64,000 bases of DNA from Megalopta genalis (Eukaryota > Arthropoda > Insecta > Hymenoptera > Halictidae). Position 1 is the stretch's first letter; the number at the start of each line of letters is the position of its first letter. The notes under the pieces are model-generated. The model saw nothing but the letters and a program-made list of their open reading frames with translations, was not told where the DNA came from and made no database searches. The position numbers and the translations under genes are program-made. Positions 9,324 to 20,625 of the stretch are shown piece after piece. The DNA lies in NCBI RefSeq assembly GCF_051020955.1, contig NW_027476977.1, forward strand, positions 1 to 64,000, given 5' to 3'.

Positions 9324-11561
9324 ATGGCGGAAGATCTCAAACCGTTGATGATCGAGCGCGGGACGGTCAAGGCTGCACTCACGCGGTTTAAGACATTTAT
9401 TTGCAAATTCGCGACCACGACTTCGGTGGGCTCTCTTAAGAAACGGTTAGAAGCAAATGTATGTCTCCTTGACAATTTTAATAGAGTTCAAACGAGAATC
9501 GAAATACTCGTAGCTGGAACGGACGCCGAAGCAGCGCACGCGATCGAGCGCGAAGAATTCGAGACGGCGTATTTTGATCTGATAGATCAAGTTGAAATAG
9601 TCATTGCCCGTGCCACTCCGGAACAGAGTAGGATAACCACGAACAGCCCGATATCCGCGCAGACTGCAGATACCGCAATAAACATTAGATTACCGACACT
9701 GCAACTGCCTTCCTTTGATGGCAATTACAGTGATTGGGTGAAATTTAAAGACACATTTACATCAGTGATTCACGAGAATAATTCATTAACAGACATACAA
9801 CGGTTCCATTATTTAAACACCTCACTCAAGGGGGTAGCGGCTCGTGTGATTCAAGCGTTAGGCGTGTCCGGAACAAATTACAGACATGCATGGGAATTAC
9901 TCAAGTCGCGATATGAAGATTCCACAAGTCTCAAGCGGCACCATGTAAATTCATTACTTGATTTAAAATCCATTCAAAGGGAATCAGACATCACATTGCG
10001 GGAATTTCTGGACGAAGCTACATATCATAGAATAGCGTTAATGTCTTTGGGTGAATCGGTTGAAACTTGGGATACCATGTTAGTTCCATTATTGTCCAGA
10101 AAGTTAGGTCAAGTGTCCATGAGAGAATGGGAAAAGAGAATAATATCTCAGTCGGAAATGCCTACATTTGGTCAATTCTCTGCGTTTATAGAAGAACGTT
10201 CCAAATATTTAGCAAATATCGCGGTCAGTGTTCAGGTAGTTGCACCCAGGGTCGACCAGCGACCTCGAGGAACAAACAATACCCCTCGTTACAACTACAT
10301 AGCTTCGCATGTAGTTAACTCAGCCGGGTGCCCCGCATGTAAGGCCAATCACGCGATATATAACTGTGACAAATTTAAGAACAGCGATTTAAATACAAAA
10401 ACAAAGATAGTGCAAGAAGCCCGGCTGTGCTTCAATTGTTTGTCATCGGGACATCGGGTACGGGCGTGTACACGGAGTCATTGCAAACAGTGTGGAAGGA
10501 AGCATCATTCCTTATTACATAATCCCGAATTCAAACGCGCAGAAGAAGGCTACGCGGATACAGGAGAATCAGATTCGCGAGAACCCCCAGTACTCACAGC
10601 TAACGTAGCCAATGCAATAGGGCATGCCGTATTATCGACAGCAATAGTTTATGTCAAGGACAAGGGTGGTCAGTCACATAAATGCAGGGTATTATTAGAT
10701 TCGGGATCTCAAGCAAATTTTATAACCACGGCATTTTGCCAACGACTCGGCATCAAACCGACTGCAATAAGTTCAACAGTGACAGGATTAGGAAGGGCAG
10801 TAAATTCCATAGAAGGTAGAGCAACACTAACAATTCATTCGCGATATAATAAATCTCAACACACGGTACAATGCCTATCAATAGAAACCATCACGTCAGA
10901 CATGCCCAATTTTCAGATACATAGAGAAAAAATAGAAATTCCAAGTCACATAGAGCTAGCCGATCCAGAATTCCATTTACAACGGCCAATAGATATGCTC
11001 ATTGGAGCAGGTCTATTTTGGACATTGCTATGTGTCGGTCAACACAAATCAACTCCCAACCTGCTCTTGCAAAAGACCCAACTCGGTTGGGTTTTGGGAG
11101 GCACTCCTACCTGGGCAGATAAGAAATTACCACAAACCAATATGTGTTGTTTAGCCACACTCAATGACCTGCAATCTCAATTAGAGAGGTTTTGGGACAT
11201 AGAGGAACTAACCCCAAACAATAGAAATCAATGCAGCGAGAACACGTTTGGAATTACTTGCGCAAAAGGAGGCATTTTCGACAGAGATCAGATTAGTACA
11301 AACGCAACAAGCACTTCCAAATTCCAGTGCGCTACGGTCCCTAAATGTATTTCTGGACAATGGCGGACTACTCAGGGTGGGCGGAAGACTATCCAACGCA
11401 CCCATAGACTACGATCAAAAACATCCGATCATATTGCCACCAAAGCATCCGCTAACGGATTTAATAATCAAATGCGAACATCACAGGTTAATGCATGCGG
11501 GATGTCAGGCTGTTTTAACGTCATTACAAACCAGGTATTGGTTAGTCTCAGCAAAACATAA
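9324..11561 (+). CDS. Gag-protease polyprotein, pol-deleted (out-of-frame tail)
   Basis: Frame of 745 residues from the ATG in CACTATGG, the first ATG in this frame after the leader. Residues about 120-290 form a DUF1759-like Gag core (LPSFDGNYSDWVKFKDTF motif). Three zinc knuckles follow: C336-C339-H343-C348, the classical C369-C372-H377-C382, and C387-C390-H394-H399. An A16-type retropepsin-like domain (DUF1758-like) has its catalytic D459-S460-G461, and its conserved end GWVLGG lies near residue 590. Homology is good to about FWDIEE (residue 628, near 11207). There the usual junction to reverse transcriptase is lost, and the remaining 117 residues are an out-of-frame reading of integrase DNA. 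Gag and protease therefore look intact, while the frame carries no RT. In intact relatives Gag-Pol is one polyprotein cleaved by this protease. Confidence 0.88.
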   Translation: MAEDLKPLMIERGTVKAALTRFKTFICKFATTTSVGSLKKRLEANVCLLDNFNRVQTRIEILVAGTDAEAAHAIEREEFETAYFDLIDQVEIVIARATPEQSRITTNSPISAQTADTAINIRLPTLQLPSFDGNYSDWVKFKDTFTSVIHENNSLTDIQRFHYLNTSLKGVAARVIQALGVSGTNYRHAWELLKSRYEDSTSLKRHHVNSLLDLKSIQRESDITLREFLDEATYHRIALMSLGESVETWDTMLVPLLSRKLGQVSMREWEKRIISQSEMPTFGQFSAFIEERSKYLANIAVSVQVVAPRVDQRPRGTNNTPRYNYIASHVVNSAGCPACKANHAIYNCDKFKNSDLNTKTKIVQEARLCFNCLSSGHRVRACTRSHCKQCGRKHHSLLHNPEFKRAEEGYADTGESDSREPPVLTANVANAIGHAVLSTAIVYVKDKGGQSHKCRVLLDSGSQANFITTAFCQRLGIKPTAISSTVTGLGRAVNSIEGRATLTIHSRYNKSQHTVQCLSIETITSDMPNFQIHREKIEIPSHIELADPEFHLQRPIDMLIGAGLFWTLLCVGQHKSTPNLLLQKTQLGWVLGGTPTWADKKLPQTNMCCLATLNDLQSQLERFWDIEELTPNNRNQCSENTFGITCAKGGIFDRDQISTNATSTSKFQCATVPKCISGQWRTTQGGRKTIQRTHRLRSKTSDHIATKASANGFNNQMRTSQVNACGMSGCFNVITNQVLVSLSKT

Positions 11562-11628
11562 TGTAAAACGAGACATACGGAAATGTGTACGGCGCTTCAA
11601 AACAAACCCATTGAGTCAAATCTGCTAA
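11221..11628 (+). pseudogene. Integrase N-terminal fragment (zinc-binding HHCC region), frameshifted remnant
   Basis: In the frame one base on from gag, 11221-11628 reads as the pre-integrase and N-terminal zinc-binding part of BEL/Pao integrase: LAQKEAF, then FLDNGGLLRVGGRLS, then KHPIILPPKHPLTDLI. The zinc ligands are seen as H-x3-H (HHRLMHAG, codons near 11479-11496) and C at 11584-11586. The second Cys of the final C-x2-C pair reads CGC (Arg) at 11593-11595, one transition away from TGC. The fragment has no start of its own and overlaps the out-of-frame tail of the gag frame. It follows directly on a deletion that removed RT and RNase H, with a breakpoint between about 11205 and 11250. 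After LSQIC it hits a stop. Not expected to make functional integrase. Confidence 0.85.
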
Positions 11629-12169
11629 ATACCACCTCACACGCGTTATAGGAGATCAGAGGCTCACGTTCGAAGAGCTATATACGTTACTGACGCAAAT
11701 AGAATCCTGTTTAAATTCACGTCCACTTTCACCATTATCCTCAGATCCCACAGACCTAAACCCTTTGACTCCTGGGCATTTTTTAATTGGTACTGCCCTT
11801 ACAACACTGCCATCTCATGACCTACGAGATATCAAGGTCACTCGACTTAACAGATACCAGCTAATCCAGCAAATGGTCCAGCATTTCTGGCAAAGGTGGC
11901 AGCGGGAATGTATACAACAGTTGCAGCAACGACACAAATGGCAGCATTCCACCACGTCGAAATTAGCCGTGGATTCCTTGGTCATCATCAAGGAGGACAA
12001 TCTACCCCCGTTACAGTGGAGCATGGGAAGAATCGTTCAGGTACACCCTGGTACAGATGGAGTGATTCGTGTCGCAACAGTCAGAACGTCAACCGGAACA
12101 ATTAAACGACCCGTGACAAAATTGTGTATAATACCGTTAGATCACTTAGAAATGTCACACGAGGTGTAG
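11615..12169 (+). pseudogene. Integrase C-terminal fragment (DUF5641-like), DDE core deleted
   Basis: A third frame opens right after the stop at 11612-11614 and runs to the TAG at 12167-12169. It contains RVIGDQRLTFEELYTLLTQI, CLNSRPLSPL, LTPGHFLIG, QHFWQRWQRE and the stretch NLPPLQWSMGRIVQVHPG, which are the end of the integrase core region and the DUF5641-like C-terminal domain of BEL/Pao elements. The catalytic core that should precede it (roughly 170 residues in relatives) is missing, so a second deletion joins the zinc-binding region to this part near 11615. The first ATG in this frame is at 11765. The remnant itself has no internal stop, consistent with a recent deletion. Confidence 0.87.
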
Positions 12170-12288
12170 CGCAACTATGTATAGTGTAAATCTCGATCAT
12201 TGTAAATATTGTAATATTCGCACAGAATACGTAGATTGTAATCATATCATAAGCTTACACTTATATTGGTTATCAAATATAGACATAG
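12170..12288 (+). other. 3' untranslated region of the element
   Basis: AT-rich stretch between the last integrase codon and the hairpin and purine tract. It holds several short TGTAAATATTGTAAT-like words, and I saw no coding potential. Confidence 0.6.
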
Positions 12289-12311
12289 TTGAACATGCGA
12301 TGCATGTTCAA
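12289..12311. promoter_or_regulatory. Perfect hairpin next to the purine tract
   Basis: A 10-base stem (TTGAACATGC at 12289-12298, complement at 12302-12311) closes a 3-base loop, GAT. The right arm ends inside the start of the purine-rich tract. The role is unknown; position suggests plus-strand priming or RNA 3' processing. Confidence 0.7.
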
Positions 12312-12322
12312 GGTGGGCGGTA
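12310..12322 (+). promoter_or_regulatory. Polypurine tract (plus-strand primer)
   Basis: AAGGTGGGCGGTA lies immediately before the TGTT of the 3' LTR. It is purine-rich but interrupted by T and C. Its position defines it as the likely plus-strand primer site, as in other LTR elements. Confidence 0.75.
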
Positions 12323-13025
12323 TGTTAGGGCCAAGGGGCCCTGATTTATGGCAGGGGCCATGTGCTTGGGTACCCGGACGGTATGGGTCTGTCCCGGGCC
12401 GTTCCCGGGCACATGTGGCATCGGCATAACGTCTCCTGGTCCTTGATTACGGTCCAGTCAATGACGGTTGGGTCTGGCATTGTTCGGGCACGTAGGCCCA
12501 TCAGCGCGGGATGTCTCGCAGGAGTTATTTTGTCACTCTCCCTCCTAACTCCCGGCCCACCGTTTTGGGGCAGTCTCCTGGATTTGGGATTGCAGTGATT
12601 GGACCGTAATTCCTTGCCGCCCACCCTAGGTTAAGAGAAGTAGGGAGGACCGAGGTGATCTTAGACATGACTCCGGGCCTCTAGGCACAGAACAGTCTTA
12701 GAGCGTTAGACAGAACATCCTCAGAAGTATAGACAGAACATTCTCAACAGTACAGGCAGAACATACAGAGAGTACAGACAGACAGAACACTCTTAGACAC
12801 ACAGAACATACAGAGAGTACAGACAGACAGAACAGTCTTAGAGCGATAGACAGACAACTTCAGATAGACAGAACATTCTTAGAAAGTACAGACATAGTGA
12901 GATACGCGTAACGGTTAGGTTGCGCGTTACAAATAGTCCCACTACAGTGGGTGGTCCTTCGAGATAGTCGGCACCAAGTGCAATATTCAGAGGATCTCCG
13001 TCATCCATCTGACGAGTCCTCAACA
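12323..13025 (+). repeat. 3' LTR (703 bp)
   Basis: Same length as the 5' LTR and identical to it apart from G at 12830, in the parts compared. It is preceded by a purine-rich tract and followed by the CAAAT target copy. Transcript 3' ends should form here by analogy with other LTR elements; I saw no clear AATAAA. Confidence 0.95.
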
Positions 13026-13030
13026 CAAAT
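13026..13030. repeat. Target site duplication, right copy (CAAAT)
   Basis: Perfect copy of 7887-7891, directly after the terminal AACA of the 3' LTR. The array monomer resumes at 13031 with GGTTTAGC. Confidence 0.95.
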
Positions 13031-13779
13031 GGTTTAGCTTCAAACACTTGTGATATAAGTGATATAGCTGCAAATACAGACAAATCAAACGGGGTAGCTT
13101 CAAAATCCATGCGATACATATCATTTAGCTTCAAATCGATATGATGTAGAAGGTTTATGTTCAAATCCATGTGAATCAAATGATTTAGCATCAGTTACTT
13201 GCGATATAAGTGACATAGCTTCAAATGCAGGGGAAACATACGAGTTAGCTTCTAACCCATGTAAAACACATGATTAAGCTTCAAATCAATGCTATGTAGA
13301 AGGTTTAGATTCAAAACCATGCGACACAAATGATTTAGCTTCAGATACTTGCGATATAAGTGATATTGCTTCGAATGCAGACGAATCGAACGAGTTAGCT
13401 TCAAAATCCATGCGATACACATGACTTAGCTTCAAATCAATGCGAAGTAGAAGGCTTATCTCCAAATCCATGCGAAACGAATGATATAGGTTCGGACACT
13501 TGCTATATAAGCGGTATAGCTTCAAATGCAGACGGAACAAACGAGTTAACTTCAAATCCTTGCGAAACAAATGATTTAGGTTCAGATACTTGCGATATAA
13601 GTGATACAGCTTCAAATGCAGGAGAAACAAACGAGTTAGCTTCAAATCCATGCGAAACACATGATTTAGCTGTAAATCAATGCGATGTAGAAGGTTTAGC
13701 TTCAAATCCATGCGAAACAAATGATTTAGCTTCAGAAACTTGCGATATAACTGATATAGCTTCAAATGCAGGGGAAACA
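13031..13779 (+). repeat. Array duplication copy interrupted by the retrotransposon (right part)
   Basis: Continuation of the copy that starts at 6994. It matches 4528-5276 at offset 8503 with a few substitutions, for example 4928 versus 13431. The next base pair, 5277 versus 13780, differs and the copies then diverge. Confidence 0.88.
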
Positions 13780-15700
13780 AACGTGTTAGCATAAAATCCA
13801 TGCAAAACACATGATTTAGCTTCAAATCAATGCGATGTAGAAGGTTTAGCTTCCTATCCATGCGAAACAAATGATTTAGCTTCAGATACTTGCGATATAA
13901 CTGATATAGCTTCAAATGCAGGGGAAAAACGAGTTAGCATCAAAACCATGCAAAACACATGATTTAGCTGCAAATCAATGCGCTGTAAAAGGTTTAGCTT
14001 CAAATCCAAGCGAAACGCATGATATAGCATCAGATACATGCGATATAACTGAAATAGCTTCAAATGCAGGGGAAGCAAACGAATGAGCATCAAATCCATG
14101 CGAAACACATGATATAGCTTCAAATCAATGCGATGTCGAAGGTTAAACTTCAAATCTATACGAAACAAATGATTTAGCTGCAGATACTTGCGATATAAGT
14201 GATATAGCATCAAATGCAGGCGAAACGACCGAGTTTGCTTCAAACCCATGCGAAACACATGATTTAGATTCGAATCAATGCGACGTAGACGGTTTAGCGT
14301 CAAATCTAATCGAAACACATGATTTAGCTTCAAATCAATGCGATGTAGAAGGTTTAGCTTCAAATCCATTCGAAACAAATGATTTAGCATCAAACACTTG
14401 GGGTATAAGTGATATAGCTTCAAATGCAGGCGAAACTAACGAGTTAGCTTCAAATCCATGCGAAACACATGATTTAGCTGTAAATCAATGCGATGTAGAA
14501 GGTTTAGCTTCAAATCCATGCGAAACAAATGATTTAGCTTCAGAAACTTGCGATATAACTGATATAGCTTCAAATGCAGGGGAAACAAACGTGTTCGCAT
14601 AAAATCCATGCAAAACACATGATTTAGCTTCAAATCAATGCGATGTAGAAGGTTTAGCTTCCTATCCATGCGAAACAAATGATTTAGCTTCAGATACTTG
14701 CGATATAACTGATATAGCTTCAAATGCAGGGGAAAAAACGAGTTAGCATCAAAACCATGCAAAACACATGATTTAGCTGCAAATCAATGCGATGTAAAAG
14801 GTTTAGCTTCAAATCCAAGCGAAACGCATGATATAGCATCAGATACTTGCGATATAACTGAAATAGCTTCAAATGCAGGGGAAACAAACGAATGAGCATC
14901 AAATCCATGCGAAACACATGATATAGCTTCAAATCAATGCGATGTAGAAGGTTAAACTTCAAATCTATACGAAACAAATGATTTAGCTTCAGATACTTGC
15001 GATGTAAGTGATATAGCATCAAATGCAGGCGAAACGACCGAGTTAGCTTCAAATCCATGCGAAACACATGATTTAGCTGCAAATCAATGCGATGTAGAAG
15101 GTTTAGATTCAAATCCATGCGAAACGAATGATTTAGCATCAGATACTTGCGATATAACTGATATAGTTTCAAATGGAGGGGAAACAAACGAGTTAGCATC
15201 AAATCCATGCAAAACACATGATTTAGCTTCAAATCAAAGCGATGTAGAAGGTTTAGCTTCAAATACAAGCGAAACACATGATATAGCATCAGATACTTGC
15301 GATATAACTGAAATAGCTTCAAATGCAGGGGAAACATACGAATGAGCATCAAATCCATGCGAAACAAATGATTTAGCTTCAAATCAATGCGATGTAGAAG
15401 GTTTAGCTACAAATCCATACGAAACAAATGATTTAGCATCAAACACTTGGGATATAAGTGATATAGCTTCAAATTCAGACGAATCAAACGAGTTATCTTC
15501 AAAATCCATGCGACACACATCATTTAGCTTTAAATCCATGCGAAGTAGAAGGCTTAGTTTCAAATTCATGCGAAACAAATGATATAGCTTCAAATCAATA
15601 CGATGTCGAAGGTTTAGCTTCAAATCCATGCGAAACACATGATTTAGCTTCAAATCAATGCGATGTAGAAGGTTAAACTTCAAATCTATACGAAACAAAT

Positions 15701-16522
15701 GATTTAGCTTCAGATACTAGCGATATAAGTGATATAGCTTCAAATGCAGACGAAACTAACGAGTTAGCTTCAAATCCATGCGAAACACATGATTAAGCTT
15801 CAAATCAATGCTATGTAGAAGGTTTAGCTTCAAATCCTTGCGAAACAATTGATTTAGCATCAGGTACTTGCGATATAAGTGATATAGCATCAAATGCAGG
15901 CGAAACGAACGAGTTAGCGAGAAATCCAAGCAAGACACATGATTTATCTTCAAATCGATGCGATGTATAAGGTTTAGCGTCAAATCCATGCGAAACAAAT
16001 GATGTAGCTTCAAACACTTGCGATATAAGTGATATAGCATCAAATGCAGGCAAAACGAACGAGTTAGCATAAAATCCACGCAAAAAACATGATTTAGCTT
16101 CAAATCAATGCGATGTAGAAGGTTTAGCTTCAAATCCATGCGAAACAAATGATTTAGCATCAGATACTTGCGATATAACTGAAATAGCTTAAAATGCAGG
16201 GGAAACAAACGAGTTAGCATCAAATCCATGCAAAACACATGACTTAGCTTCAAATCGATACGATGTAGAAGGTTTAGCTTCAAATCCATGCGAAACAAAT
16301 GATTTAGCTTCAGATACTTGCGATATAAGTGAAACAGCTTCCAATGCAGATGAAATAAATGAGTTTGCTTCCAATCCAAGCGAAACACATGATTTGGCTT
16401 CAAATCAATGCGATGTAGAAGGTTTAGTTTCAAATACATGCGAAGCAAATGATTTAGGTTCAGATACTTACGATACAATTGAAATATCTTCAAATGCAGG
16501 CGAAACAAACGAGTTAGCTTCA
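15701..16522 (+). repeat. Dispersed array duplication (partner 20051-20873)
   Basis: Offset is 4350, then 4351 after an extra base near 20246 (ATCAAATTTCAGG versus ATCAAATGCAGG). Rare variants shared by both copies include CATCAGGTACTTGC and the GCGAGAAATCCAAGCAAG word. Confidence 0.85.
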
Positions 16523-16877
16523 ATTCCATGCGAAACACATGATTTAGCAACAAATCAATGCGAAGTATAAGGTTAAGCTTCAAATCCATGCGAAACACAT
16601 GAATTAGCTTCAAACCCATGCGAAACACATGATTTAGCATCAAATCAATGCGATGTAGAAGGTTTTGCATCAAATCCTTGAGACACAAATGATTTAGATT
16701 CAGATACTTGCGATATAAGTGATAAAGCTTCAAATGCAGACGAAACAAACGAGTTAGCTTCAAATCCATGCGAAACACATGATCAAGCATCAAATAAATG
16801 CTATGTAGAAGGTTTAGCTTCAAATCCTTGCGACACAAATGATTTAGCTTCAGATACTTGCGATATAAGTGATACAG

Positions 16878-18039
16878 CTACAAATGCGGACGAAATAAAC
16901 GAGTTAGCTTCCAATCCAAGCGAAACACATGATTTAGCTTTAAATCAATGCGATGTAGAAGGTTTAGCTTCAAATCCATGCGAAATAAATGATTTAGCTT
17001 CAAACACTTGGGATATAAGTGATATAGCTTCAAATGCATACGAAACCAACAAGTTAGCTTCCAATCCAAGCGAATCACATGATTTAGCTTCAAATCAATG
17101 CGATGTAGAAGGTTTAGCTTGAAATCCATGCGAAACAAATGATTTATAGTCAAACACTTGGGATATAAGTGATATATCTTCAAATGCAGACGAAACAAAC
17201 GATTTAGCTTCCAATCCAAGCGAATCACATGATTTAGCTTCAAATCAATGCGATGTAGAAAGTCTAGCTTCAAATCCATGCGAAACAAATTATTTAGCTT
17301 CAGATACTAGCGATATAAGTGATATAGCTTCAAATGCAGACGAAACTAACGAGTTAGCTTCAAATCCATGCGAAACACATGATTTAGCAGTAAATCAATG
17401 CGATGAAGAAGGTTTGGCTTCAAATCCATGCGAAACTAATGATTTAGCTTCAGATACTGGCGATATAAGTGATATAGATTCAAATGCAGACGAAACAAAC
17501 TAGTTAGCTTCAAATCCATGCGAAACACACGATTTAGTTGCAAATCAATGCTATGTAGAAGGTTTAGCTTGAAATCCATGCGAAACAAGTGATTTATCTT
17601 CAAACACTTGGGATATAAGTGATATATCTTCAAATGCAGACGAAACAAACGATTTAGCTGCCAATCCAAGCGAGTCACATGATTTAGCTTCACATCAATG
17701 CTATGTAAAAGATTTTGCTTCAAATCCATGAGACACAAATGATTTAGATTCAGATACTTGCGATATAAGTGATATAGCTTCAAATGCAGGGGAAACAAAG
17801 GAGTTAGCCTCAAATCCCAGCGAATCACATGATTTAGCTTCAATGCAATGCGATGTATGAAGGTTTAGCTTGAAATCCATGCGAAACAAATGATTTATAG
17901 TCAAACACTTGGGATATAAGTGATATATCTTCAAATGCAGACGAAACAAACGATTTAGCTTCCAATCCAAGCGAATCACATGATTTAGCTTCAAATCAAT
18001 GCGATGTAGAAAGTCTAGCTTCAAATCCATGCGAAACAA
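16878..18039 (+). repeat. Related array segments around 16.9-18.0 kb
   Basis: The stretch with TTATAGTCAAACACTTGGG, starting at about 17145, returns at about 17893 (offset near 748, about five HORs minus two bases). Flanking monomers such as CCAATCCAAGCGAATCAC and AAAGTCTAGC are also shared. The copies are interleaved with other monomers, so this is a patchwork rather than a clean tandem pair. Confidence 0.65.
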
Positions 18040-20625
18040 ATTATTTAGCTTCAGATACTAGCGATATAAGTGATATAGCTTCAAATGCAGACGAAACTAA
18101 CGAGTTAGCTTCAAATCCATGCGAAACACATGATTTAGCAGTAAATCAATGCGATGAAGAAGGTTTGGCTTCAAATCCATGCGAAACTAATGATTTAGCT
18201 TCAGATACTGGCGATATAAGTGATATAGCTTCAAATGCAGGGGAAACAAAGGAGTTAGCTCCAAATCCATGCGAAACACATAATTTAGCTTCAAATCAAT
18301 GCGATGTAGAAGGATTAGCTTCAAATCCATGCGAAGCAAATGATTGAGCTTCAAACACTTGGGATATATGTGATATAGCTTCAAATGTAGAAAACAAACG
18401 AGTTAGCTTCAAATCGATGCGAAACACACGATTTAGCTGCAAATCAATGCTATGTATAAGGTTTAGCTTCAAATCCATGAGACACAAATGATATAGCTTC
18501 AGATACTTGCGATATAATTGATACAGCTTCAAATGCAGACGAAATAAACGAGTTAGCTTCCAATCCAAGCGAAACACATGATTTAGCATTAAATCAATGC
18601 GATGTAGAAGGTTTAGCTTGAAATCCATGCGAAACAAATGATTTATCTTCGGATTCTTGCGATACAATTGATATAGCTTCAAATGCAGACGAAACAAACG
18701 AGTTAGCTTCAAATCCATGCGAAAGACATGATTTAGCTGCAAATCAATGCGATGTAGAAGGTTTTTCTTCAAATCCATGAGACACAAGTGATTTAGATTC
18801 AGATACTTGCAATATAAGTGATACAGCTTCAAATGCAGACAAAACAAACGAGTTAGCTTCCAATCCAAGCGAATCACATGATTTAGCTTCAAATCAATGC
18901 GATGTAGAAAGTCTAGCTTCAAATCCATGCGAAACAAATTATTTAGCTTCAGATACTAGCGATATAAGTGATATAGCTTCAAATGCAGGGGAAACAAAGG
19001 AGTTAGCTCCAAATCCATGCGAAACACATAATTTAGCTTCAAATCAATGCGGTGTAGAATGATTAGCTTCAAATACATGCGAAGCAAATGATTTAGCATA
19101 AGAAACTTGCGATATAAGTGATATAGCTTCAAATGCAGGGGAAACAAACGAGTTAGCATCAAATTCATGCAAAACACATGATTAAGTTTCAATTCAATGC
19201 TATGTAGAAGGTTTAGCTTCAAATCCAAGAGACACAATTGATTAAGCATCAGCTACTTGCGATATAACTGATATAGTTTCAAATGCAGGGGCAACAAACG
19301 AGTTAGCATCAAATCCATGCAAAACACATGATTTAGCTTTAAATCAAGGCGATGTAGAAGGTTTAGCTTCAAATCCATGCGAAACAAATGATTTACCATC
19401 AGATACATGCGATATAAGTGATATAGATTCAAATGCAGGAGAAACAAACGAGTTAGCTTCAAATTCATGCAAAACACATGATGAAGATTCAATTCAATGC
19501 GATGTAGAAGGTTTAGCTTCAAATCCATGCGAAACGAATGATTTAGGTTCAGATACTAGCGATATAAGTGATATAGCTTCAAATGCAGGCGAAAAAAACG
19601 AGTTAGCTTCAAATCCATGCGACACAAATGATTTAACTTCAAATCAGAGCGATGTAGAAGGTATAGCTTCAAAATCAAGCGAAACAAATGATTTAGCTTC
19701 AAACACATGTGATATAAGTGATATAGCTGCAAATGGAGACGAATTAAACGGGATAGCTTCAAAATCTATGCGATACATATCATTTAGCTTCAAATCGATA
19801 CGATGTATAAGGTTTAGCTTCAAATCAATGCGAAACACATGATTTAGTTTCAAATGAATGCTATGTAGAAGGTTTAGCTTGAAATCCATGCGAAACAAGT
19901 GATTTATCTTCAAACACTTGGGATATAAGTGATATATCTTCAAATGCAGACGAAACAAACGATTTAGCTGCCAATCCAAGCGAGTCACATGATTTAGCTT
20001 CAAATCAATGCTATGTAGAAAGTTTAGCTTCTAATCCATGCCAAACAAATTATTCAGCTTCAGATACTAGCGATATAAGTGATATAGCTTCAAATGCAGA
20101 CGAAACTAACGAGTTAGCTTCAAATCCATGCGAAACACATGATTAAGCTTCAAATCAATGCTATGTAGAAGGTTTAGCTTCAAATCCTTGCGAAACAATT
20201 GATTTAGCATCAGGTACTTGCGATATAAGTGATATAGCATCAAATTTCAGGCGAAACGAACGAGTTAGCGAGAAATCCAAGCAAGACACATGATTTATCT
20301 TCAAATCGATGCGATGTATAAGGTTTAGCGTCAAATCCATGCGAAACAAATGATTTAGCTTCAAACACTTGCGATATAAGTGATATAGCATCAAATGCAG
20401 GCAAAACGAACGAGTTAGCATAAAATCCACGCAAAAAACATGATTTAGCTTCAAATCAATGCGATGTAGAAGGTTTAGCTTCAAATCCATGCGAAACAAA
20501 TGATTTAGCATCAGATACTTGCGATATAACTGAAATAGCTTAAAATGCAGGGGAAACAAACGAGTTAGCATCAAATCCATGCAAAACACATGACTTAGCT
20601 TCAAATCGATACGATGTAGAAGGTT

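Larger units (their letters stand above)
7892..13025 (+). mobile_element. BEL/Pao-type LTR retrotransposon, non-autonomous, young insertion
   Basis: A complete element of 5134 bp: 703-bp LTRs at both ends, a tRNA-Tyr-type primer binding site, gag-protease, integrase remnants, a purine-rich tract and a perfect 5-bp target duplication. It is assigned to BEL/Pao by its gag domain (DUF1759-like), its A16-type protease (DUF1758-like) and the DUF5641-like C-terminus of integrase, a domain set typical of this superfamily. Reverse transcriptase, RNase H and the integrase DDE core are absent, so it cannot move alone. LTR identity (one difference seen in 703 bp) indicates recent integration. It lies in the same orientation as the array. 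Confidence 0.95.

Noticed and set aside
8926..9348. Open frames across the 73-bp repeats and leader
   Set aside because: They arise from the tandem repeats, which are placed at the primer binding site and not conserved as codons; the real gag start is at 9324.
11208..11405. Minus-strand frame inside the integrase remnant
   Set aside because: Shadow of the plus-strand integrase homology.
9324..12169. Reverse transcriptase or RNase H domain
   Set aside because: I looked for the YxDD-type region and flanking BEL/Pao RT words in all three plus frames between the protease and the integrase remnants; the space is too short and none is present.
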